This document shows, piece after piece, positions 16,701 to 26,867 of a stretch of DNA of 64,000 nt. Origin of the DNA: Syncephalis fuscata (taxonomy: Eukaryota; Zoopagomycota; Zoopagomycetes; Zoopagales; Piptocephalidaceae). The stretch covers positions 372,001-436,000 of the forward strand of contig JAHLTZ010000012.1 of NCBI GenBank assembly GCA_025786725.1. The letters are read 5' to 3'. Made by a program: the position numbers and the translations under genes. The notes beneath the pieces are model-generated. The model was not told the DNA's origin, ran no database searches, and saw nothing but the letters and a program-made list of their open reading frames with translations. Positions within the stretch are counted from its first letter, which is position 1. Every line of letters starts with the position of its first letter.

Positions 16701-17493
16701 GTTAACAAATTGCAAACCAAAACCCAATAAGTAGGTTTGGAAACAAGACATTGGCCAGAATAGCCGAGGAAAACAATTGGGACTAACTTCAAAAAATAGT
16801 GCTGTGTAGCACCATTTAAAGGAAGATGGCCCCCGTGTGAAATCTATATAAACCGGATTTTATGCAAAAAAGTGGCAGTCCACCCGTTAATTTAAAAAAA
16901 TTCAATATAGTGGAAGCAGCGTAAACTCTTTAATTATGTGCAGCGGGGGCTCACAAGTTCTTCAAAATAAAAATAGAAATAATACACAATACGCCTTACC
17001 ATCTATGCCATTAAGTTGTCGATACACACAATACATGGTATAATTAATTTATGTCAGCAACATACAATACCACCTACTGCCTATTAGTATTAATTCATTG
17101 ATACACATAGTACATAACATATAATTAATCAATGTTCAATTAGTATACAATACAACTTGCATTCCTCTAATATTAAGTTATTTATGAATACAGTACATGA
17201 CATATAATTAGTGTATGCTCTATTAATATGCAATACAACTTACTAGCTATTGATATTAAGTTATTGATAAACACAACACATAACATGTAATTAGTGAGTA
17301 ATTAATATACAATATAACTTACGGCCTATTATAGTTATTATTTATAAATACTATTAGTAAGTATAATGCTATAGTATATTTATTAATATCACAACATACC
17401 ACGACGAACTAGAGTTGGTTTAGCATCCACCATGGCTGTAACGGCCGCAAGCGCAACGATAATGGCACAAACGACAGCAATAAAAAGCTTCAT
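13742..17493 (-). CDS. Secreted six-cysteine peptide encoded by 35 codon-sized micro-exons
   Basis: Exon 1 (17400-17493) encodes 31 residues: a signal peptide (MKLFIAVVCA start, cleavage likely after MVDA), a short pro-segment and a Kex2-like Arg-Arg, plus one nucleotide of the next codon. Thirty-five micro-exons follow, 34 of 3 nt and one of 6 nt. The terminal exon begins at 13746 and supplies two nucleotides and then TAA (13742-13744). Joined in the phase set by exon 1 they give 37 codons without a stop and with cysteines at positions 5, 8, 12, 26, 31 and 35, i.e. C-x2-C-x3-C-x13-C-x4-C-x3-C, in a predicted 68-residue precursor. Phase 2 would stop almost at once and phase 0 has no cysteine, so the phase dictated by exon 1 is also the cysteine-rich one. 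Introns are 71-80 nt except two that hold SINEs. The function is unknown; a secreted disulfide-rich effector, defence or signalling peptide is inference. No family was recognised. Confidence 0.82.
15029..15369. mobile_element. SINE-like insertion, copy 1
   Basis: A 341-bp insert in an intron of the micro-exon gene. The head resembles a tRNA-derived promoter: an A-box-like TAGCTTAGTAG and, about 35 bp on, a B-box-like GTTTAAATC. The tail is an A-rich AAAATAAAAAATAAAAAAT run. The flanking array sequence ATATAATAC / ATACAATAC may be an imperfect target-site duplication. The tRNA-like head does not fold into a convincing tRNA, so it is not called a tRNA gene. Confidence 0.7.
16586..16982. mobile_element. 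SINE-like insertion, copy 2
   Basis: Second copy of the same element (397 bp), with about 55 bp extra internally. It begins at the same point of the repeat unit as copy 1, and about 90 bp of array sequence before it is nearly identical to that before copy 1. The SINE was therefore probably copied with a block of array units rather than inserted twice. Confidence 0.7.
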
Positions 17494-17633
17494 GGTGATA
17501 TTGATTTGTTAAGACAAACAAATAAAAAGATAGTAGAGTGTGGTTAGTATAAAGTAAAGAGTAAAGAGTATTTAGCAGAAAGTAGAGTGCTGATGGTGAT
17601 ATCGCAGTTGGTGGTTGTGTATATTCTGTGGGC

Positions 17634-17642
17634 TATTTAAAC
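17634..17642 (-). promoter_or_regulatory. Possible TATA-like box of the micro-exon gene
   Basis: GTTTAAATA on the minus strand about 140 nt before the start codon. The same GTAAGTTTAAATAG-like context precedes the second locus at 52953-52962. Conserved position supports a promoter element, but it is only a short AT-rich motif. Confidence 0.35.
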
Positions 17643-20580
17643 TTATGGTTACGCCGAGATATTAATATACTGTAGTATACAAGATATATTATTGATGTGT
17701 AATATGAACCAATAAAACAATCCAAATAGTGGTCTGAAGTGCGTATATATTAATAGATTTATGGCGTGACAGTATGTTTCCCAGTCTTGATTTTGATTTG
17801 CTCGGCATTTACACAAATGACACGGTAATTTTAATGAACAATACATATGCGATAGATACATGTACATTATCTGTACTTTCTATTACACGGTCTAACTATT
17901 TGGTAAAAACAGGTATATTGTTTGGTTTTGTAAAAACGATAATGATGCCTTTGCTGTCACTTCCACCAAATGACTCGGGCCCCAATATCTGCATACATAC
18001 AAATAGCGTACAACATTGACGCAAAAAACAAGTTCAATATATCAAAATGGTATTTTATACAAGCTTTTACTGCCATACATAAGCCAGTTGTGATTTTTTA
18101 GATTATAAAGTGTGTTGATTGGTACATGAGTGCATTTCATTTGACACTATTCCCATTATTATGGGGTAATCATTGCTTTGAATTCACAAATGCATCGCAT
18201 CCAGACATATCATGCTACATGTAGTGCAACCACTATCATTCAAATAGCGGCTAATCCAATTATCTAAAGTCGTCTGTACAATAAGTACCGTTTGTAGCAT
18301 GATGCATCGCGGCATTTTGAGCAATGGAACATTCCAACAAGCCATTTTTATCAATTTTCAGCTGTGAACTAATCGCATTGTCTAAATTCTACATAATGTA
18401 ACATGCAGACACTAGACTAGACACAATAGAAAGTTCTGCTCAAATACCAGCAATTTCGAGTGCATAATGTCAATGGATTGTACATAAACCGGTAATCGTC
18501 CAAGGCTTAAGTACTGCTTACATTTCTGAAACCAATCGTGACAAGTCAAGCAAGATGAAATACAGAAGAGCAAATCAAAGCAGAAACCAATGGAAAAACA
18601 ATTGGCAGCTCAAAGGTTTACTGGTTTAACCTATAGCAAATCATTACAGCTATGCTATGCTGAACTGCGTTTATCAAAAGTTGGTTGTTGCTGATGCAGT
18701 TAGAACAGCAGCGTTAAACTAAGCTAACGCACAGAAAACAGAGAGTTGTAGATAAAATTGAATTAACAAGTTTAGTAATTAAATTATTTATTATTGTCAC
18801 TATACTTTATAATTCTGACTGTTTGTACGGATAATATTTACAATCACAATCTAACTTTTTATATACTTGCATGTACATGACCACCATCTAAGCCAACTAT
18901 TATAAGTTTTAATTTAATTACTTATTAAAGCAGCTAATATTATACATTATTACAATAATATAAAGACAAATTGTTTTTGTTTATTGATCATTAATAAAAG
19001 TTGTATAGTTATATATTAAAATAAAATAAAACATTGGATTGAGCGCGTAATATTTACATGATCAAATCATTTTACTTTGGCTCTCACATTTTTTGTTTAC
19101 TCCTTTCACTCCCGTTTCCTATCGCTATCTTATTGTTTTACTCAATAATATATTATACAATAATGCCAAATATAACAATATAAATAACATGTGTATTCGA
19201 ACATTAATAAAAAACATTAATAAAGAACATTATTCAATTCCTAGTCTTTATTTCTCTTATTTTACATCAACACCTGTTCAAGTAATTTCAACGGCATGCT
19301 GTATTCTCTAGTTACAACTGTCGCCACAAGATCTTCCTAATGAAAACACTCAACCCAGCATTATTGTATATGGTGGAGGCCATTTGCTTTATTAATGGTT
19401 GGCAAATAAACTGCACCTACCAAGTTGATACCAAGAATGCTCAAGACAATAGTGAACATCAGAAATGCTGGTCGTTCTACCTTTTTTAGCACCATAAGCG
19501 AGTATTTTACATTACAAATATGCCCAAAATGCAATATTAGAATATTAGAAAATAAAAGAGACCATTCAGACGCAAAAAAACTACACTGTACATAGTAACA
19601 ATAACAACTAAGGGATAACATGAAATTGCAATCATATGGCTTCTATTAATATTCAATCAATTTTTCTACACTTGGCCACAACAATAATAATAATTGGCCT
19701 CGTGAATTAAAAAATAGTTAAATAAAAACATCATAACTATGTTTTTGTACATAACAGTACGACTTGAATTGGGAAATTTTAAAAAAAGCTAAAAATGCCT
19801 GATAAGAAAAAGCCAATTACAATAAATGCAACGAATTTTAATCTAAAACTGCTTATTTAAATAATTTAGCTAATCGTAGCAATATCAACAGCAATACCAA
19901 TCGTGCTTTGTTTGTTAAAAGACTTTTAATAATATCCATGTGGCAAATACAACTTAAAAATACAATACAAAAATATAATATGTAAGGATTAGAACTAATA
20001 GTATTGAACTAGTGGTTAATGTTGAAACAAATGTTTTTATTAAACAAATACAAACTACTAATGAAATAGCTATTAGAAAAAGAAAAGAAAATACCATTAA
20101 AGAGTATTTAATCAGTGGTAAACGTCATTACAAGAAAACTAAGTGTGGGCAAGCAAAAAAATAATTTTATAATAAATAAATTTTATAAATTTAAAACAGT
20201 ATTTTTTTGTAAATAAAATCAAAAAACGACGTATTTTGGTTAATTCACCATTGTTAATACTTTTGTAGTGCGGTTCTGTCGGCACCTAAGCCTGACACCT
20301 GGGCCTCTGGTATATCACCCATAACGGTATGAGTTCCGTGGACGTTTGCTTTTATTGCTTGATTTGATGAATAATACCCTTCTATTCAGAAGGACAAGTA
20401 CAATAAATATTTTTTTACAGATACTTGGACCTGTCTAATTAGAATACTACATAATTCTTTAGCACAATAAAAATAAAAATTAATTCAAAAACTTTCTTTT
20501 TATTCTAAAGTGTGTTTTGCATCCTCTTATTTATGCATCAACGATACAGCTAACACTTCACGGCAATGCCGAGCTACATG
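17643..20580. other. Gene-free AT-rich stretch with repeat copies
   Basis: No gene supported. The part to about 19690 belongs to the left duplication arm. About 19620-19780 is a decayed copy of the interspersed element also seen at 37235-38133. About 19787-20080 repeats 12162-12475. About 20260-20345 is a short GC-richer patch I cannot explain. Confidence 0.5.
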
Positions 20581-20623
20581 GTCACATTGTCATCAAAGGT
20601 CATAATCGTCATTCCTTTGCCAA

Positions 20624-21481
20624 TTAGTCAATTTTCTTTCCACACTTTGGTAGTTTTGTTACACGAATCCAATCGATATCCATCGACATTTCCTTGACAT
20701 TCAATGGTGCCTTTGTACCAAATCCTGGCTCAATGGCAAGGTTAATAATAAGATAGAATGGCTTGTTGAATGGCCATTCCTTTGGATCACTAGTTGTTGG
20801 TGGTGAATAGCTGCCGTAGATCTTGCCATCGAGGAGAAAATCAAATCGATTTTCAGTCCAAACAACCGAATAAGTGTGCCATTGACTGGGGTCGTTTCCT
20901 TCGGCCCAGAAAGACTTGGCTGTGGCACCATGGAACTTGGCAAAATGAAGCCCTCCTGGTGTACGAACTCGATGGGGTTCAAAATTCTTGTTCCAAAGCG
21001 ATTGGTACTCACCAATATCCACTTCGCCACTTGCTGGCCAAATGCCATAGGCATTATCTTGTGGCAACATCCATATGGCGGGGAATGCACCATCGGTGAT
21101 GGGCATGCGGGCACGGACATCGACACGGCCATAAGTAAAGGTGAACTTGCCACGGGTAGTAATCTTGCTTGATGCCCATCGATCACCCTGAGTGCGCTTT
21201 GCTGTAATGCGTAGGTATCTTCCTCTGTAGCCAGTCATCAAACTAGCCTTATCGTATATTTGATGCTCGTTGTTGCCCCATCCACAAATGCCAACGTCGC
21301 AGCCATCGCCCAAGTCATAGCCCCAAGCAGTGGTGTTTAGTGTTTTGGCATTGAAGCTGTCTTCAAATATAACGGCTGGCTTGGGCTTACAGTAATTGCT
21401 TGATATTGATGGCATATTTTCAGGATCGGCCATTGCCGGTAGAATAACGGCGCTGACGATGCATAGATATTTCCAGACCAT
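20624..21481 (-). CDS. Secreted GH16-family glycoside hydrolase
   Basis: Single exon, 285 residues, with an N-terminal signal peptide (MVWKYLCIVSAVILPAMA). The body is a GH16 beta-jelly-roll: an FEDSFN start, the catalytic stretch SGEVDIGEY (the E-x-D-x-x-E signature carrying nucleophile and acid/base) near residue 155, an HTYSVVWTENRFDFLLDG strand pair and an FYLIINLAIEPGFG strand. GH16 enzymes cleave beta-1,3/1,4-glucans and related wall polysaccharides. The protein is extracellular by prediction. Length is normal for an unmodified GH16 catalytic domain, with no extra binding module. It lies on the same strand as the LPMO 2.5 kb away, and both could act on fungal or host cell walls. Confidence 0.92.
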   Translation of the reverse strand: MVWKYLCIVSAVILPAMADPENMPSISSNYCKPKPAVIFEDSFNAKTLNTTAWGYDLGDGCDVGICGWGNNEHQIYDKASLMTGYRGRYLRITAKRTQGDRWASSKITTRGKFTFTYGRVDVRARMPITDGAFPAIWMLPQDNAYGIWPASGEVDIGEYQSLWNKNFEPHRVRTPGGLHFAKFHGATAKSFWAEGNDPSQWHTYSVVWTENRFDFLLDGKIYGSYSPPTTSDPKEWPFNKPFYLIINLAIEPGFGTKAPLNVKEMSMDIDWIRVTKLPKCGKKID

Positions 21482-21559
21482 GGCTGTCTAATAAAATGCT
21501 GTTGAAAATAAAATAAAAACGCTTATGAATAATCAATAACTAAATAATCAGAAAGTGAC

Positions 21560-21628
21560 CAGTGCGTGCGTATATGTGTGTATGTGTGTGCGTGTGCGTG
21601 TGCGTGTGTGTCTGTGTGTGTGTGTGTG
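21560..21628. repeat. GT/GC-rich simple repeat
   Basis: A (TG)n run with interspersed CG dinucleotides, about 80 bp upstream of the GH16 start. Open frames over it are repeat artefacts. Confidence 0.85.
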
Positions 21629-22955
21629 TACTTTAGCCAAAATATGCGCCAGTATTTATATTAAAGTAGGCAGTCTTTGCCAACAAGTAATTTGCTTGAA
21701 GTTATGCACGTGGTCTTTTGCACTTCGACAACTTGCGTTAACATCGTGGTCACATGTACCAATTAAATTTAAGGATTGGCCTTAGCCAAACAGCAATGGA
21801 CCAACAATACATGGTTGAAACATAATTAGAAGTTTGTATAAACTTGCCATTACTTCACTATATGTCAAATAGCTCTATGTTAATTATGTTAATTATTTAT
21901 TTTTAGTTCCAATTAGTAAACAATGTATTAAAAAACCAAACTGACTATTCAAGGCTGCTGATAATTGTTGGCAAAAATGAATTGCCTAAATGAGCTTGTG
22001 TAACAGAAATGTTTGAGCTTTGCAGGCCACAGTAGTCCAAGGAAATATCAGTTAAAACAATTATATCGTTACTAATATTTATCCATGTTTTAAATTTTGT
22101 TTCTGGTGTTCTTTAAACCAATAAAAAGCTTACTAAATGATACAGACACGTACCTTATGGTTTGACTTAGTCTATTTATACATGTACCGCTGCTACTAAA
22201 AATGATTGTAAGTAACTTGGCAAAAAACTGGTTTTTACACAGAAAACTAAACTTGCCTATATTATTATTGTTACTGACATTAGTGATATTTATATAGAAT
22301 ATCTGATATAATGCTGTGCAAAAATTAACATCAGTATGATTATAAATAAGTTAGAATTAAATACAACATTGATATACTTTCATATTTATACGAAAGATTT
22401 AGCAGTAAGCTAGCACTTTGAAAATGCTTTTTTCATTTTCATGTTTCTGCTAATATATATAAAGTATTTTTAATATATTTTATGGCATTTACAAGCAATA
22501 TATGTATTTGCACTATCTTTTTTTACCATGAGGCGATATGGTGATGTAGCTATGATAAAGTTCAGGGAAGCATTATATTCTTCTCTAAAAATGAGTCAAC
22601 ATACAGTATAACGATTACAATTTCAAAGGGACATTAAGTCTCTTTTATTATAATTCATTAGATTGATGCATCTACGGCGGCATTTAAAAAGAGATATTAT
22701 ATATATATATAATTATGTAATGAGCACATTAAATATATAATAAATAGCCCACAGTTGTGCATAGCCTTGTTTTTATTTACTCATTTTAATGTTTATTTTC
22801 TTTATTGCATAGCAATTATAGCGTGATTATTTTATTTAATTATGCTTATAAACATTCATCAGCAGCATTTTTGGAAAAACCATAAAATTCATTATATTTA
22901 TGTCGTTTTATGAAAGATAAAGAAACAGTATTTTTTCAATAGCTGTAAGATTATT
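21629..22955. other. AT-rich spacer
   Basis: No gene, RNA or clear repeat recognised. The first part is the 5' flank of the GH16 gene. Confidence 0.4.
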
Positions 22956-22959
22956 TATC

Positions 22960-23365
22960 AAACAATAGCCTATTTACCTGATTACTGGGAACAGAAATAT
23001 AGGCAAACATTTCCACTAGGTGATGACGAAACAAGAATGGCTTACATGGTATAACTGGCATATCAATGTTAAAACTAAAAGAGTCTACATACAATGTAAA
23101 TCAGGCAAACCAAAAACATTTATTATCATCTACTATTATCAATGTTGATAAAAATCCCTATGATGTTCCACATATTAATCATTTGCCGCTTGTTTGTAAT
23201 TTTGGTTCTATTCGATGGTTCTATGCTTATTATCAACGTCGACAATACGATAGCTTTAGCTTTATACTTTTGTGTTTAAATATGAATCTTAAATGGCCAA
23301 GCTGCAATTTACCCTGGCATTATCTCATAGTTTCAGTATTTGATGTTTGCAAATACTTTCTTTAA
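22960..23365 (+). pseudogene. Truncated F-box-like family copy 1
   Basis: The open stretch from about 23066 and the sequence just before it match the N-terminal third of the family members starting at 26868 and 30072: DYWE, a YRQTFPLGD-like stretch, EWLTWYNWHI-like sequence and the FGSIRWFYAYYQRRQ segment. The start region and the whole C-terminal two-thirds are missing, and the frame is broken near 23030. I read it as a dead fragment of a local family. Confidence 0.7.
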
Positions 23366-23954
23366 CGCTCAAAATATAACATGTTAACTTATTAGTATTA
23401 ATAATAAATTTATTCTATTTGTTATATTTGAATTGTAATAGTTTATAGTAAACGAGAGATGAAGCTAAAAAAGTAAAATAAGATTAAGCCTATTGATGTT
23501 TATCGATATCAAGTAAAACTATCATTTTATAGCGAATATGACTAATAGTAAAACTTGAATGATGTATACTAATTTGTTTTTAACGTGTGTTATTACCACA
23601 CATGACTATATATAATAAACAATAGGCTGTTGATTATATCTTTTATAGCCTTTTTCGCCTAATAATAAATATTAGACGGATTATAAATTATTAGTATGGT
23701 GAGCATAATAACAAAACTTTAAGTACCATATTAGTGGCAGTGATCGCACAATGTTTTTCTTACCAACACAGCAAACATAATTGGTAACACAGCTTAAGAC
23801 ACAAGATTTAATATTAATTGCTGCACTTTTTTTGTAGAAAATGTCAAGTGCCCAGCACAAGACTGTTGTTTATTTATTTTTCATTTCAGTACGTTAGTAC
23901 AGCTACAATCTGCTGTTACAACTAAGCGTTGTGCAAATAAATAGCTGTAATATT

Positions 23955-24964
23955 TCATTCATCTTCGTAAACCTCCTGGCATTTCATAACCTTCTTTCTT
24001 TTCTTCGACTTTCCTTTGTCTGATTTTTCTTCCTTACCAGAAGACTTGGAAGAGTCGGAACCAGTGTTTTAGTAGGTGGAACTTCAGAAGAATCACCTTT
24101 CACATATGGATGGTTTGCTTCACTGTTGCCTTTAACACCAATGCCTGGATTGTCATTTGTTGCAATAAATACTGTTCTAACACTGTTGTCCTCACGGGCA
24201 GCATCATCGTTGTGGAAGCGATTCCACGGAAGCTTGGCTGGTGGCATATTGACGGGCTTTCTGCCATTACCTCCTTCACCAACTACTGTACCTTCACGAG
24301 TAGGCTGGGCTCCAGACGGAATAGTAACAATCTTGCGATTGAAAAAGTGTTCTTTACCGTCTTTCTTAGCATCAGTATTGGCCCATTCAGGAATTCTTGG
24401 CCTGCCAGGCAACTGACCAACGAACAATTCGGGACCGGTAAGACTGCCTGTGTTACTGCCACCGTTGATTTCAATGTCAACACAGTTCATATAGTATTCA
24501 CGGTTGCCTTCGGCGTTCATCCAAGTCCAGGCAAATATTGCTTCTCCGTTCTTGGCCCCCTTAGGCAATGGAATATTGTAGACCCATGGGGCTTTGTCCA
24601 AAAAGCATAAGTCAATGATAGTTTTAAGCACCACCCAGTTTTGACCATTGTCATAGGAAATTGCAAACTGACAATGTCCACCTCGGTGCGAGTTACCGGT
24701 CTTAAACATTACAGGGAACGACTTGCCAGCCGTATACTTGGCCATAACCGGACCTTTTCTTTGATGGCGGCACGGAAACTTGCCAAGGAATCTGTGGTCG
24801 TTCAATGGCGCATTAAGATCGTAGTCGGCAATTCCAAAGTATTGTTTTTGTATACGTGCGTCACCGCGAGGGATGGGAGCAAATAATCTCATGTGACCAG
24901 CCACGTTTTGTAGTGCACTAAGACCAAGCATGGCCATAGTGGCAATTTTCGTTAGATTCATCAT
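23955..24964 (-). CDS. Secreted AA11-like lytic polysaccharide monooxygenase
   Basis: The signal peptide (MMNLTKIATMAMLGLSALQNVAG) is followed directly by HMRLFAPIPRG. Cleavage would expose the N-terminal histidine of the copper histidine brace. AA11-like signatures follow: FPCRH, the second brace histidine in SHRGGHCQF, and the AWTWMNAEGNREYYMNCVDIEI block near residues 150-175. AA11 enzymes oxidatively cleave chitin. As read, the frame runs to 23984 with an unlikely basic tail. Adding one A to the AAAA run near 24070 would instead give a Ser/Lys/Asp-rich tail ending at TGA 23955-23957. That tail resembles the low-complexity C-termini of such enzymes, so I suspect a one-base deletion or sequencing slip. 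Confidence 0.87.
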
Positions 24965-26867
24965 GATTCGTTATCGGATAGTGTGTTTGGACGTAAAAAA
25001 ATAGTGGTTAATTGATTTAACAAGGCACCAGGCCGTTGTGTAGAAGAACGTTAGAAAGTGGGACAAAGAGCTGGAGGAACGTTACAAGGATATAGAATCC
25101 TAGTTTGCATTTGCACAAGCGATGCCTTTTATGAGAATTCGATCGATAAAGCTTTATTATTGGTGTTACATAGCTGGTATTGTAGTTGTATCAAAAACTA
25201 GTAATTTAAGGCCTATCAATACTACAGAAACAATAGCATTCAATGGTTTCTATCCTATCATTTAGCAAGTGTTTTCAATTGCAAATTAGACATTGATACG
25301 TATTCGAGAGTGCTGGCAGAAATGTTTGATATGTATGGAGTGCATTATCACAACATGTGCAACTCCGTTATTTTTTTTGAAATACTGATTGCCATTTAAT
25401 ACATGGTTTCAAATGGCAAGTAAGCGCAACATAATATTGTTCATATTACTTTATTGCGTCCTTACCAGTTATCACTGAACTTCATTAATCCGACACGAAA
25501 CGTTTTTTCATGTACCCCGATCACACATCTGCTCAAACTTCCAACGCCCCACTCCATAATCTAGTGTCTTAACTATTAATTATATTGTTTTCTGTTCTTT
25601 TGATAATCTTGTTTAATAAATACAACAATGTGAATCAGTTAAAACAGAGAGATCAAATAGGCTATTAAATTGTAAATAAATATTTAATGCTTAGATTGTG
25701 TAAAATCTTCAATGCTATGCATTCAAAATCCTTCAAAATAGGAGTAAAACAATGTTATACTAGGACAATCGGTACCTTACCAATAAATGCTCATACCGGC
25801 TACTGGGTGTTACACAAAAGGTTTTGGCATGAAATAAATATTGAGCAACAATGTGTCATATAATAATAATGTATATAATTTGTTATAATGTGTAAGAACA
25901 TATCTTATAATTAATTACACGTTATGGACATGTTTAAAACCATTAACAATAATATCATGTACAATATTGACTATGCTGTGATGTAATTGTGAATACTATA
26001 TAGCTCAACAACGTCCGGCTAATTGCTATTGACGCAGTATATTAATAGACATGAAGTGCAATAAAAAAATAAACAGTTTTAAGGTTTAAATAGAATAATC
26101 TAACGTCAAATCGTTGAGTGAAATATGCGATTGTATTGGATTAATTTGCAACAGTAATTACAAAATGGTACATGATAAAGTTTATTAGTATTAGGTTCTT
26201 TTTGAATATAAGCGGGTTAATTTCGTTTTGTTTTTACTTACTTGATGGAATTGATAATAAAGTGTAAAAAATAAAGTTACGCTTAATTTCTCATGATAAG
26301 CCGCTGCGTTTTTATGTAATTTAGTCTATAGGTTATTTGATATATTGTTATTATCCTATTTAGCATTATAAATTGCTAATTTTCACATTCAGTAATTCGT
26401 AAATAAATACTTTTGCATAAATATCAGGTGCTATCTTCAAATAATACGAAGATAGTTATATAAATGTTTTTTTACAAGTGAGTATCGGTGACTGTTAGTT
26501 CGATAGTTTGGTATGTAATTTAAGAGCTAAAAATATATAAAAAATAAGCAAATTGGCAAGATAAAAGCCAAGGCAAGTTAAGTTGTTCAAACAGGAAAAA
26601 TATGTATAGCATCAGGCCTATGCCTTTCGCTACAATGTGACCATTGATGACACATCTTATTAGCAGCCCATATCTACAATTACTTGTAAATAGATATATA
26701 TATTTTATTCTTACTCAATAAAAAGCAATAATCTATCTATTTTTACTGTATCTTTTTACTCATACCTATTTGCAGTCTTTATTGCGATAGCAAGTGTTCG
26801 TATTTTCACTGCATTGCACAAACTGTTCTCAACATACCAATTTTAATATTGCTATTTCTATTTAAAC
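24965..26867. other. AT-rich spacer with F-box-family flank remnants
   Basis: No gene supported. Around 25665-25870 are sequences resembling the 3' flanks of the F-box-like copies (compare about 29095-29230), so an older family member may have decayed here. Confidence 0.4.

Larger units (their letters stand above)
13801..17399 (-). repeat. Tandem array of intron units separated by 3-nt exons
   Basis: On the minus strand each unit ends AATATTAATAG, then three variable nucleotides, then GTAAGT or a close variant. Micro-exons in transcript order, by lowest plus coordinate: 17323, 17244, 17161 (6 nt), 17078, 17000, 16512, 16433, 16352, 16269, 16191, 16108, 16029, 15950, 15871, 15790, 15709, 15632, 15553, 15470, 15387, 14955, 14873, 14792, 14711, 14628, 14548, 14467, 14386, 14307, 14224, 14145, 14064, 13984, 13901, 13818. 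The exons at 16352 and 17161 are followed by GC donors (GCAAGT). Those at 13901 and 15470 are followed by GTAATT, 17078 by GTAGGT and 17000 by GTAAGG. Twenty-two different triplets occur among the 34 three-nucleotide exons, although the bordering splice signals are strongly conserved. Confidence 0.9.
11905..19690. repeat. Left arm of a large inverted segmental duplication
   Basis: Reading this segment in reverse complement reproduces the order and sequence of about 50635-56098 over long stretches: the 12.0-13.7 kb flank, the terminal exon, the codon-exon array, the signal-peptide exon, and the 17.5-19.7 kb flank. The arms differ mainly in array length (about 3.6 kb here against 1.0 kb) and in two SINE insertions present only here. 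Ends are approximate because they were judged by eye. Confidence 0.85.

Noticed and set aside
13801-17399. Array read as a CRISPR or a plain minisatellite
   Set aside because: Units are about 80 bp, lack constant-length unique spacers of CRISPR type and lie in a eukaryotic genome. A plain minisatellite does not explain exactly 3-nt variable spacers between splice signals, a conserved signal-peptide exon and an open six-cysteine frame.
20794-21186. Overlapping open frames on both strands in the GH16 and LPMO regions
   Set aside because: Shadows of the long, motif-bearing GH16 and LPMO frames.
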